NCBI GenBank assembly: GCA_947494085.1
Contig: CANLTP010000076.1
Coordinates: 1-5,136 of the forward strand
Reading direction: 5' to 3'
From: Actinomycetota bacterium
GTDB taxonomy: Bacteria > Actinomycetota > Actinomycetes > Nanopelagicales > Nanopelagicaceae
DNA length: 5,136 nt
Positions within the stretch are counted from its first letter, which is position 1; each line of letters starts with the position of its first letter. The position numbers were made by a program, and so were the translations under genes. The notes beneath the pieces were generated by a model that ran no database searches, was not told the origin of the DNA, and saw only the letters and a list, made by a program, of their open reading frames with translations. Positions 1-5,136 of the stretch are shown one piece after another.

Positions 1-1336
1 CCATGCGACCTGCGGTTGTTGGCCCAAATGATCCGGATGCATATCCTTCTGGCGTCTTTGCGGGCCCCGCATAGTAAACAGCGTGATCCTTAAAATACTG
101 AGGTAATTCTTTTCCGGAATCAATCAACTCTTTAATCTTGGCATGGGCTAAATCGCGAGCAACTATCAGAGTTCCATTAAGCGATAGTCGAGTTTTAATC
201 GGATGTTTTGAAAGCGTCTTTAATACTTCAGCCATCGGTTGATTCAAATCAATCTCGACAACGTTATCGTCTAAATGTTCATCAGTTGTATCTGGCAAGA
301 AATGGGCTGGGTCGCGCTCTAAAACCTCAAGAAAGACGCCGGCTTTAGTGATCTTCGCCTTTGCCTGGCGATCTGCCGAACATGAAACTGCAATCGCAAT
401 CGGAAGTGATGCGCCATGACGAGGAAGGCGAACTACGCGAACGTCGTGACAGAAATACTTTCCACCGAATTGGGCTCCGATACCAAGCGTTCTAGTTAGC
501 TCTAATACCTTCGCTTCTAGTTCAACATCACGGAAACCATGTCCGGTTTTAGCATCACCGCTTCTAGGCAATTCATCCAGGTAATGCGTGCTGGCAAGTT
601 TTGCAGTCTTAACAGTGTGTTCGGCGCTAGTTCCACCGATGACAATTGCTAAGTGATACGGCGGGCAAGCTGCAGTTCCGATAGAACGCAATTTTTCATC
701 TAACCAACTCATGAATGATGCGGGATTTAAAACTGCTTTTGTCTCTTGATAAAGGAATGATTTGTTTGCGCTGCCGCCACCCTTTGCAATGAATAGAAAG
801 TTATATTCATCAGCGTGCTCGGTATCTGAATAAATTTCAACTTGGGCCGGAAGATTGTTTCCAGTGTTCTTCTCTTCCCAGGTTGTAACAGGAGCGAGCT
901 GGGAATAGCGAAGATTGAGTGATGTGTATGCATCATAAACACCTTGGGAAATTGATTCGGCATCGTTCTCTGTTGTTAGAACGCGTTGCCCTTTCTTTCC
1001 CATAATTAGCGCAGTGCCGGTGTCCTGACACATTGGTAGAACTCCGCCCGCAGAAATATTTGCATTCTTTAGAAGATCGAGCGCAACAAAGCGATCATTT
1101 GGTGAAGCCTCTGGATCCTTCAAAATTGAGGCAAGCTGAGTTAGATGCTCTTCGCGCAAATAATGGTTGATATCGTGAATTGCTTCAGCAGTTAACTTTT
1201 CTAGCGCTTCTGGAGTTACTTTGAGAAATTCCATTCCTTCAGCGGTAAATGTTGAAACACCTTCGGTTGTGACTAAGCGATACTTGGTTTTATCTGGCCC
1301 AATTGGCAAGAGATCGCTGTAGTTAAACTCTGGCAT
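1..1336 (-). CDS. fum: Class I (iron-sulfur) fumarate hydratase, C-terminus cut by window edge
   Basis: This enzyme catalyses the reversible hydration of fumarate to L-malate in the cytosolic TCA cycle. It is the oxygen-labile class I type with a [4Fe-4S] cluster, unrelated to the class II FumC fold. The visible 445 residues start at ATG 1336 with [13 protein letters not shown]. The three expected cluster cysteines are present: Cys103 in [10 protein letters not shown], Cys224 in [11 protein letters not shown] and Cys319 in [10 protein letters not shown]. They closely match E. coli FumA Cys105, Cys224 and Cys318. Further family hallmarks are [10 protein letters not shown] near 184-193, [10 protein letters not shown] near 232-241, and the C-terminal-domain stretch [10 protein letters not shown] followed by GPTTAGRM at the window edge. 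E. coli FumA has about 548 residues, so roughly 100 are missing off the left edge. The ATG directly abuts the xseB stop codon (TAAATG) with zero spacing, so it is probably translated by coupling. A weak GGA lies 7 nt before the start. The frame is intact throughout. Family identity is very secure; malate as product is family knowledge. Confidence 0.97.
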   Translation of the reverse strand, partial: MPEFNYSDLLPIGPDKTKYRLVTTEGVSTFTAEGMEFLKVTPEALEKLTAEAIHDINHYLREEHLTQLASILKDPEASPNDRFVALDLLKNANISAGGVLPMCQDTGTALIMGKKGQRVLTTENDAESISQGVYDAYTSLNLRYSQLAPVTTWEEKNTGNNLPAQVEIYSDTEHADEYNFLFIAKGGGSANKSFLYQETKAVLNPASFMSWLDEKLRSIGTAACPPYHLAIVIGGTSAEHTVKTAKLASTHYLDELPRSGDAKTGHGFRDVELEAKVLELTRTLGIGAQFGGKYFCHDVRVVRLPRHGASLPIAIAVSCSADRQAKAKITKAGVFLEVLERDPAHFLPDTTDEHLDDNVVEIDLNQPMAEVLKTLSKHPIKTRLSLNGTLIVARDLAHAKIKELIDSGKELPQYFKDHAVYYAGPAKTPEGYASGSFGPTTAGRM

Positions 1337-1561
1337 TTACTTATCCGACTCTGGTTTTGCTTTTGCTAGCTTTGCTTTCGCACCATCAAGCCATTGCTGA
1401 CAAATCTTTGCAAGCTCTTCACCGCGCTCCCAGAGCGCTAAAGATTGTTCAAGTGTGGCCTGGCCAGATTCCAGGGTTGAAACTACCTTCGCTAATTCAT
1501 CGCGAGCTTCCTCGTAACTTAATTTAGCTGGGTCTTTCTCTGAAGGTTTTGCGGAGGCCAT
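1337..1561 (-). CDS. xseB: Exonuclease VII small subunit XseB
   Basis: XseB is the small helical subunit of exonuclease VII, a cytosolic enzyme that degrades single-stranded DNA from both ends to oligonucleotides. Several XseB copies bind each XseA and are needed for activity. The 74-residue length fits the family (about 80 in E. coli). After a short polar head (residues 1-13), residues 14-66 carry the signature SYEEARDELAKVVSTLESG, then the conserved LEQSLALWERGEEL, then CQQWLDGAKAKL. This matches the family pattern of two helices joined at the ESG turn. The tail is lysine-rich. The gene follows xseA by 9 nt and abuts fum with no spacer. The start at ATG 1561 gives the normal N-terminus. No well-placed Shine-Dalgarno precedes it: a GGAG sits 13 nt upstream, inside xseA, which is too far to be convincing. 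Confidence 0.96.
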   Translation of the reverse strand: MASAKPSEKDPAKLSYEEARDELAKVVSTLESGQATLEQSLALWERGEELAKICQQWLDGAKAKLAKAKPESDK

Positions 1562-1573
1562 ATTCGTAATCTA
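1562..1573 (-). promoter_or_regulatory. Candidate internal leaderless promoter (-10) for xseB
   Basis: Read on the minus strand, the hexamer TAGATT (1573-1568) fits the actinobacterial -10 pattern TANNNT and overlaps the xseA stop codon TAG. Exactly 6 nt (ACGAAT) separate it from the xseB ATG, the same geometry seen before xseA and ispH. This would place transcription initiation at or next to the start codon. No -35 match was sought as decisive, and a TANNNT match at one fixed position is not rare in this composition. The alternative is plain translational coupling from xseA. Confidence 0.25.
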
Positions 1574-2767
1574 CTCCGTAATTGCGCCAACTTCGCCTTG
1601 CGCCAAACGCAATCGAAGTTTTTCACCGGGCTTAACCTCGCTCGCTTTGCGAAGAACTGACCCATCTGATTTCTGCACGACCGAATAGCCGCGATCCAAA
1701 GTGGCTTGTGGCGAGAGGGTGCGCACTTGAGTTCGCAGCCCACTGATTTCTTCCGCTGCGATTGCAATTGCACTGCTCATGCTTCTGTGAGATCTGGCAA
1801 TTAAACCTTTAACAATTTCGAGCTGAACGCTAACGATGGTTATTGGCTCGCGCATTATCTGGCGATCCATAAAACCTTTGATCTTTGAGATTTCAAAAGT
1901 GATCAAATTTTGTAGATAACGATTCGCCCGATCTTGCAGATTCGCAATATTTGCAAGCTCTTCATCCATATCCGGAATTACTCGCTTTCCGGCATCTGTA
2001 GGTGTTGATGCACGCCAATCTGCAACCAGGTCGAGAAGTGGTGAATCTTTCTCATGGCCAATTGCGCTAATAATTGGAGTTTTACATTCTGCGACCAACC
2101 GCAACAATGATTCATCAGAGAATGGAAGCAAGTCTTCAAAGGAGCCACCGCCTCTAGTAATAATAATTACATCAACATCTGGATTAGCTTCTAGTTCAGA
2201 GAGCGCAGCACTTACTTCAGATACTGCAGCAGCGTTTGCAACTGCAACTTCACGAATTTCAAACTTAACACCTGGCCAACGTCGCTTGGCATTTTCAACG
2301 ACATCTTTTCCCGCATCACTATTTCGACCACAAATTAAGCCAACAACATTTGGCAGAAATGGCAGCGCTTTCTTGCGATCTAAATCAAAGAGACCTTCTG
2401 CCGCCAACAAATTCTTTAGCGCTTCAAGACGGGCCATTAATTCGCCAACGCCGACCTGGCGAATTTCGGAGATATTAAAAGAGAGTGAACCATTCTTGGT
2501 CCACCAAGTTGGCTTCGAGCGAATAACAACGCGGGCATTAGTTTCAAGTGGCGCTATCGAATCAAAAACATTTTTAAAGCAGCGGACCGAGATACTCATA
2601 TCTGCACTTGTATCTCGAAGTCGCATAAAGATTGTCGGTGATCCAGGTCTTACATTTATCTCAGAAAGCTCGCCCTCTATCCAGACCTCGCTTAGCCCAT
2701 CAATGATTGTGCCAATCCGTTCGGAAATCGCGCGAACGGTAAATGGTTTCTCTGGCTCACCTGACAC
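1571..2767 (-). CDS. xseA: Exonuclease VII large (catalytic) subunit XseA
   Basis: XseA is the catalytic subunit of exonuclease VII, a metal-independent single-strand nuclease that cuts from both 5' and 3' ends and helps in mismatch and crosslink repair. The 398-residue product is shorter than E. coli XseA (456), which I take to be usual for actinobacteria. Residues about 8-105 form the N-terminal OB-fold that binds single-stranded DNA (VWIEGELSEI, FMRLRD). Residues about 120-385 form the exonuclease VII domain with a helical segment (about 265-345). Key motifs are ICGRNSDAGKDV with Asp155, TRGGGSFEDLLPF with Arg205, and AIGHEKDSPLLDLVADWRAS with His238 and Asp241, then TPTDAGKRVIPD. These four residues fall on the positions reported as important in the E. 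coli enzyme. A C-terminal DRGYSVV motif is at 358-364. The start is GTG at 2767, because an in-frame TAG lies just upstream at 2779-2777 and no later start keeps the OB-fold. No Shine-Dalgarno is visible, which suggests a leaderless message. Confidence 0.98.
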   Translation of the reverse strand: MSGEPEKPFTVRAISERIGTIIDGLSEVWIEGELSEINVRPGSPTIFMRLRDTSADMSISVRCFKNVFDSIAPLETNARVVIRSKPTWWTKNGSLSFNISEIRQVGVGELMARLEALKNLLAAEGLFDLDRKKALPFLPNVVGLICGRNSDAGKDVVENAKRRWPGVKFEIREVAVANAAAVSEVSAALSELEANPDVDVIIITRGGGSFEDLLPFSDESLLRLVAECKTPIISAIGHEKDSPLLDLVADWRASTPTDAGKRVIPDMDEELANIANLQDRANRYLQNLITFEISKIKGFMDRQIMREPITIVSVQLEIVKGLIARSHRSMSSAIAIAAEEISGLRTQVRTLSPQATLDRGYSVVQKSDGSVLRKASEVKPGEKLRLRLAQGEVGAITE

Positions 2768-2779
2768 GGGTCGATACTA
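2768..2779 (-). promoter_or_regulatory. Candidate leaderless promoter (-10) for xseA-xseB-fum
   Basis: On the minus strand, TAGTAT (2779-2774) matches the actinobacterial -10 pattern TANNNT and is followed by exactly 6 nt (CGACCC) before the xseA GTG. Transcription would therefore begin at or beside the start codon, which accounts for the absence of a Shine-Dalgarno sequence. At 17-18 nt spacing the -35 region reads CGAAGT or GCGAAG, not recognisably TTGACA. A recognisable -35 is often missing in actinobacterial promoters. The hexamer also supplies the in-frame TAG that limits the gene start. The transcription start is inferred, not observed. Confidence 0.5.
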
Positions 2780-2793
2780 ATCGGGATACCAAT

Positions 2794-2805
2794 TAGACTT
2801 CGCAA
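2794..2805 (+). promoter_or_regulatory. Candidate leaderless promoter (-10) for ispH
   Basis: TAGACT (2794-2799) fits TANNNT and lies exactly 6 nt (TCGCAA) before the ispH ATG, mirroring the xseA promoter on the other strand. No purine-rich Shine-Dalgarno lies between it and the start codon. The -35 window (about 2770-2776, TCGATA or GTCGAT) is not close to consensus and overlaps the xseA -10 hexamer. An in-frame TAG at 2794-2796, inside the hexamer, rules out a longer ispH. Confidence 0.5.
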
Positions 2806-3771
2806 ATGACTTTAGGAAATAAGCGGGTTTTATTAGCCGCGCCCCGCGGCTATTGCGCTGGGGTTGACCGCGCAGTTGTAACGGTCGAAAAAGCTTTAGA
2901 TCTTTATGGTGCGCCGGTTTATGTTCGTAAAGAAATTGTCCACAACAAACATGTGGTTGCCACACTTGAGGCTCGTGGCGCGATATTCGTTTCTGAGAAT
3001 GATGAAGTTCCAGAAGGCCAGACCGTTATTTTCTCGGCCCACGGCGTATCGCCAGCGGTTCATGCAAGCGCGGCATCTCGTAACCTAAAAACAATTGATG
3101 CAACCTGTCCACTTGTTACAAAAGTGCACCACGAAGTTAAGCGCTTCGCTGCTGAAGATTTAACGATTCTTTTAATTGGCCACGAAGGCCATGAAGAAGT
3201 TGAGGGAACTGCTGGAGAAGCGCCCGATCAAATTATTTTGGTAGATGGCGTAGATGGCATCGCAGATATAAAGGTTCCGGACGAAAATAAAGTCGCCTGG
3301 TTATCCCAAACAACATTAAGTGTTGATGAAACTCTGACAACTGTCGCGGCGCTAAAGAAGCGATTCCCGAATTTGATTGATCCACCAAGTGATGACATTT
3401 GCTATGCAACCCAGAATCGCCAAGTTGCTATAAAAGAGATTGCTCCCAAAGCTGATTTAGTTCTTGTAGTTGGTTCAAAGAATTCATCGAACTCAGTTCG
3501 TTTAGTTGAAGTTGCCCTTGAATATGGAGCAAAGGCCGCTTATCTAATTGATTTTGCTGCTGAAGCCCAAGATGAGTGGTTTGAAGGCGTTGAAGTAATT
3601 GGAGTTTCAAGCGGCGCTTCAGTTCCAGAAATTTTGGTTACAGATTTACTTAAAGATTTGGCTAGACGCGGCTACGGCGATGTTGAAACTGTTACGGCGA
3701 TGGAAGAGCACTTACTGTTCTCAGTGCCACCAGAGCTTCGCAAAGATTTAAAGGCGGCTGGAAAGCTTTAG
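2806..3771 (+). CDS. ispH: 4-hydroxy-3-methylbut-2-enyl diphosphate reductase (IspH/LytB)
   Basis: IspH catalyses the last step of the MEP pathway in the cytosol, reducing HMBPP to a mixture of IPP and DMAPP, the precursors of quinone side chains, carotenoids and lipid carriers. The 321-residue product is the normal length (E. coli 316) and complete. The three [4Fe-4S] cysteines are Cys17 in [11 protein letters not shown], Cys101 in [12 protein letters not shown] and Cys199 in [11 protein letters not shown]. Diphosphate and substrate-binding residues expected for the family are present: His46 (EIVHNKHVV), His79 (FSAHGVS), His129 and Glu131 ([11 protein letters not shown]), Thr170 in [10 protein letters not shown], Ser227 and Asn229 in SKNSSNS, and Ser272 in SGASVPE. 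The start at ATG 2806 is fixed by an in-frame TAG at 2794-2796 and gives the usual short N-terminus before PRGYCAG. It diverges from xseA across 38 bp and converges on the membrane-protein gene, with 9 bp between stop codons. It is probably monocistronic. Confidence 0.99.
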   Translation: MTLGNKRVLLAAPRGYCAGVDRAVVTVEKALDLYGAPVYVRKEIVHNKHVVATLEARGAIFVSENDEVPEGQTVIFSAHGVSPAVHASAASRNLKTIDATCPLVTKVHHEVKRFAAEDLTILLIGHEGHEEVEGTAGEAPDQIILVDGVDGIADIKVPDENKVAWLSQTTLSVDETLTTVAALKKRFPNLIDPPSDDICYATQNRQVAIKEIAPKADLVLVVGSKNSSNSVRLVEVALEYGAKAAYLIDFAAEAQDEWFEGVEVIGVSSGASVPEILVTDLLKDLARRGYGDVETVTAMEEHLLFSVPPELRKDLKAAGKL

Positions 3772-3782
3772 AGCTTAGTTTT
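3763..3782 (+). terminator. Weak candidate intrinsic terminator after ispH
   Basis: AAGCT (3763-3767) and AGCTT (3772-3776) can pair as a 5-bp stem around a TTAG loop that contains part of the ispH stop codon, followed by AG and TTTT (3779-3782). The stem is short and A+T-rich, so it may not act alone. It is the only hairpin-plus-T-tract seen between the two convergent genes, and it runs to the edge of the opposing gene's stop codon. Confidence 0.2.
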
Positions 3783-4176
3783 ACTTCCGTGAGTATTTGC
3801 GCAGAAGTGCAAAGTGCGCGGCCCAAGCAATTACAGCTCCAGTTATTAGCCATGGTGCAACTGAAGAGAGCGTAGTTATTAGTTCAAGGCCAATTTTTCC
3901 AAGTGAAAAACCGGTTCCACCAATTGTTGCGATTATAAATAGCGTGGAAATTAAGAAAGCTATTGGCGGATTAACTGCATTAGTAAATGAAGTTCCTGGG
4001 CGTCCTAGATATAGGCCACCAAGAAATGAGACCAAAATTGCTAGGCCGGTAAAGAAACCAACTTTTGTAAATGTGTATTCCAGCGCTTCAAAGATAAAGA
4101 TAAGTAGGAATTGCAGAATAACTACGCCAGGGACCTTTAACCCGGGACCTTTAACTGCCAATTTAGTTCCGCTCAT
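3781..4176 (-). CDS. Small four-helix membrane protein, resembles DUF6542 family
   Basis: This 131-residue protein is predicted to be an integral membrane protein of unknown function. A short basic N-terminus (residues 1-15, several Lys) precedes four hydrophobic segments at about 16-31, 38-57, 71-87 and 104-125. It ends in a basic tail, LLRKYSRK. The loop after the second helix contains GLYLGRPGTSF, and PWLITGAVIAWAAHFAL forms the last helix. No catalytic motif, signal peptide cleavage site or metal-binding cluster is visible. Size, helix count and position next to ispH recall the actinobacterial DUF6542 proteins found beside ispH (for example Rv1111c in Mycobacterium tuberculosis); this is recalled similarity and was not searched. 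The ATG overlaps the rmuC stop codon (ATGA), so it is probably co-transcribed and translationally coupled with rmuC. Its coding status is well supported by this overlap, the frame and the hydrophobic pattern. The family assignment is moderate. Confidence 0.8.
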   Translation of the reverse strand: MSGTKLAVKGPGLKVPGVVILQFLLIFIFEALEYTFTKVGFFTGLAILVSFLGGLYLGRPGTSFTNAVNPPIAFLISTLFIIATIGGTGFSLGKIGLELITTLSSVAPWLITGAVIAWAAHFALLRKYSRK

Positions 4177-5136
4177 TTCTCGTCATCCTCATCTGAAATT
4201 TCTTCAACTTCAATAAAATCTTCTGGAGCGTCTAAGGCTAATTTACTCTCGAGGATTCGCAAATTTTCGGATACTTCAGGGAAAGCTTTAAGCGGCTTTC
4301 CGGAAACATCTAATGACTTCATCTTTTTGGCCGCGCTAAGAACTGTGGTCTCGGCAGTTGGAATCATTTCGTTGTAAGCCTTGAGGGTGCTCTTCAAACG
4401 ATCGCCAACAGTGACAATCTTGTCGTGGAGCGAGGAGACATCTCGCAAGAATTTAACTGCCAAAGTTTGAATCTCTTCAGCATTTGCCGCAACCCGATTT
4501 CGGCTAAACAAGTAACCAACAGTGCGAAGTAGCGCCATCATTGAAGTAGGCGTTGCAATTGTTACACCGAGGCGAAATGACGTTTCTAGGAAATCTGGGA
4601 TTGCTTTGACGGCTTCAATAAAAATGGCATCAATCGGAGCATAGAGAATTACGAAATCTGGTGATGGTCCGCGATCGGCATAATTTCGTTTTGAGAGCGC
4701 CTGGATATGTGCCAGTAAATCCTTTGAATGTTCAACTAGCAATTGTTTGCGAAGCACATCATCTTCAGTTTCAAATGCTTCGTAGAATCTTTGGAATGGA
4801 AACTTTGAGTCAATATAAATAACGCTGCCACCAGGCATATTTATTGTTACATCTGGGATTGCGCCAGAGTCGCCAATTTTTTCAGAGGCAGCTTGTCTTG
4901 TGAAATGTTCATTCTCAATTAAGCCAGCGCTCTCTAATAATTTCTCTAGATGAGCCTCGCCAAATTTTCCGCGGGTTTGGGAACTTGCGAGCGCCCCAGC
5001 AATCGCACGAGTCTGCTTAACTAAATTTTCATTGTGACTTGCCATTGATTTAACTTGTTCAGTAATTTCAGTTTCTGCTCTAACGCGACGTAAATCTGCA
5101 GCACCGGCAGCCTCTGTTAATTTCTCAACGGTCTTC
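4173..5136 (-). CDS. rmuC: DNA recombination protein RmuC, N-terminus beyond window edge
   Basis: RmuC-family proteins are predicted PD-(D/E)xK-type nucleases that limit rearrangement at inverted repeats; their mechanism is poorly characterised. The frame stays open to position 5136, so the 320 visible residues are an internal start, and the internal ATG at 5045 is not the true N-terminus. Visible residues 1-50 are charged and helical (KTVEKLTEAAGAADLRRVRA), which fits the end of the family's N-terminal coiled coil. The nuclease core follows: GKFGEAHLEKLL at about 56-67, PDVTINMPGG at 94-103 and IYIDSKFPF at 107-115. Candidate active-site residues are Glu60, Asp95, Asp109 and Lys111. PDFVILYAPIDAIFIEAV, then TPTSMMALLRTVGYLF and the helical C-terminal part are typical of the family. 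The tail is strongly acidic (EVEEISDEDDEK). Phe replaces the Trp more usual in GxWGE. The stop codon overlaps the next gene by 4 bp. Confidence 0.95.
   Translation of the reverse strand, partial: KTVEKLTEAAGAADLRRVRAETEITEQVKSMASHNENLVKQTRAIAGALASSQTRGKFGEAHLEKLLESAGLIENEHFTRQAASEKIGDSGAIPDVTINMPGGSVIYIDSKFPFQRFYEAFETEDDVLRKQLLVEHSKDLLAHIQALSKRNYADRGPSPDFVILYAPIDAIFIEAVKAIPDFLETSFRLGVTIATPTSMMALLRTVGYLFSRNRVAANAEEIQTLAVKFLRDVSSLHDKIVTVGDRLKSTLKAYNEMIPTAETTVLSAAKKMKSLDVSGKPLKAFPEVSENLRILESKLALDAPEDFIEVEEISDEDDEK
4187..4190 (-). promoter_or_regulatory. Candidate ribosome binding site for the membrane-protein gene
   Basis: On the minus strand GAGG (4190-4187) sits 10 nt before the ATG at 4176, inside the last codons of rmuC. 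A further GAG lies closer (4181-4179 region, ACGAGAA). The site is compatible with reinitiation at the ATGA overlap. It also falls in codons for the acidic RmuC tail (Glu/Asp-rich, hence GA-rich), so the match may be incidental. Confidence 0.3.

Noticed and set aside
727..963. 78-codon open frame on the minus strand
   Set aside because: It is a shifted frame inside fumarase, where the real frame contains the GGGSANKS region and is continuous.
1519..1773. 84-codon open frame on the minus strand across the xseA-xseB junction
   Set aside because: It is out of frame with both genes, whose own frames are intact and recognisable.
2761..2766. CTGACA as a -35 element for ispH
   Set aside because: It lies 27 bp from the TAGACT -10, too far for a functional -35, and is inside the xseA coding sequence.
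2286..2780. 164-codon open frame on the plus strand, antisense to xseA
   Set aside because: It lies wholly opposite xseA, whose catalytic motifs fix the true frame. The translation is rich in Ser/Arg/Pro with no recognisable domain.
2777..3088. Short open frames on both strands within the start of ispH (2777-2965 minus, 2906-3088 plus)
   Set aside because: Both overlap the conserved IspH N-terminal region in other frames and show no domain or start signal.
3428..3610. 60-codon Leu/Gln-rich open frame opposite ispH
   Set aside because: The low-complexity composition is a by-product of the antisense reading of ispH codons.
3797..4216. 139-codon open frame on the plus strand, antisense to the membrane-protein gene
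   Set aside because: The minus-strand frame has four clean hydrophobic segments and an ATGA overlap with rmuC. The plus-strand product has no domain and would read into rmuC.
4173..5045. Taking ATG 5045 as the RmuC start (290 residues)
   Set aside because: The frame stays open to the window edge with 30 more helical, RmuC-like residues, so the gene is truncated by the window and not short.

Overview
This 5.1 kb window is ordinary, densely packed bacterial chromosome. It holds six protein genes with almost no spacer between them. Base composition is moderate (mid-forties percent G+C by eye). The gene set and order point to an actinobacterium: exonuclease VII (xseA-xseB) diverging from ispH, with a small four-helix membrane protein converging on ispH. 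The modest G+C, short proteins and minimal spacers would suit a small-genome, low-GC lineage such as the freshwater planktonic Nanopelagicales (acI group). That placement is inference and was not tested.

Layout, left to right. Positions 1-1336 (minus) carry most of a class I, iron-sulfur fumarate hydratase, cut off at its C-terminal end by the window edge. Positions 1337-1561 (minus) are xseB and 1571-2767 (minus) are xseA, the small and large subunits of exonuclease VII. These three genes read in the order xseA, xseB, fum and look like one transcription unit. A 38-bp gap (2768-2805) separates xseA from ispH (2806-3771, plus), the last enzyme of the MEP isoprenoid pathway. Positions 3781-4176 (minus) encode a 131-residue membrane protein resembling the actinobacterial DUF6542 family. 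It overlaps by 4 bp the end of rmuC (4173-5136, minus), whose N-terminus lies beyond the right edge.

Two themes link the genes. Two products, XseAB and RmuC, act in DNA processing. Two others, fumarase and IspH, are [4Fe-4S] enzymes whose cluster cysteines are all visible. The regulatory architecture is the most interesting part. xseA and ispH both lack a Shine-Dalgarno sequence, and each has a TANNNT hexamer exactly 6 nt before its start codon, as expected for leaderless transcripts. xseB shows the same spacing over the xseA stop codon.

No RNA gene, mobile element, CRISPR array or sizeable repeat was seen, and no stretch over 40 bp lacks a gene. I found no evidence of a novel multi-gene system here.
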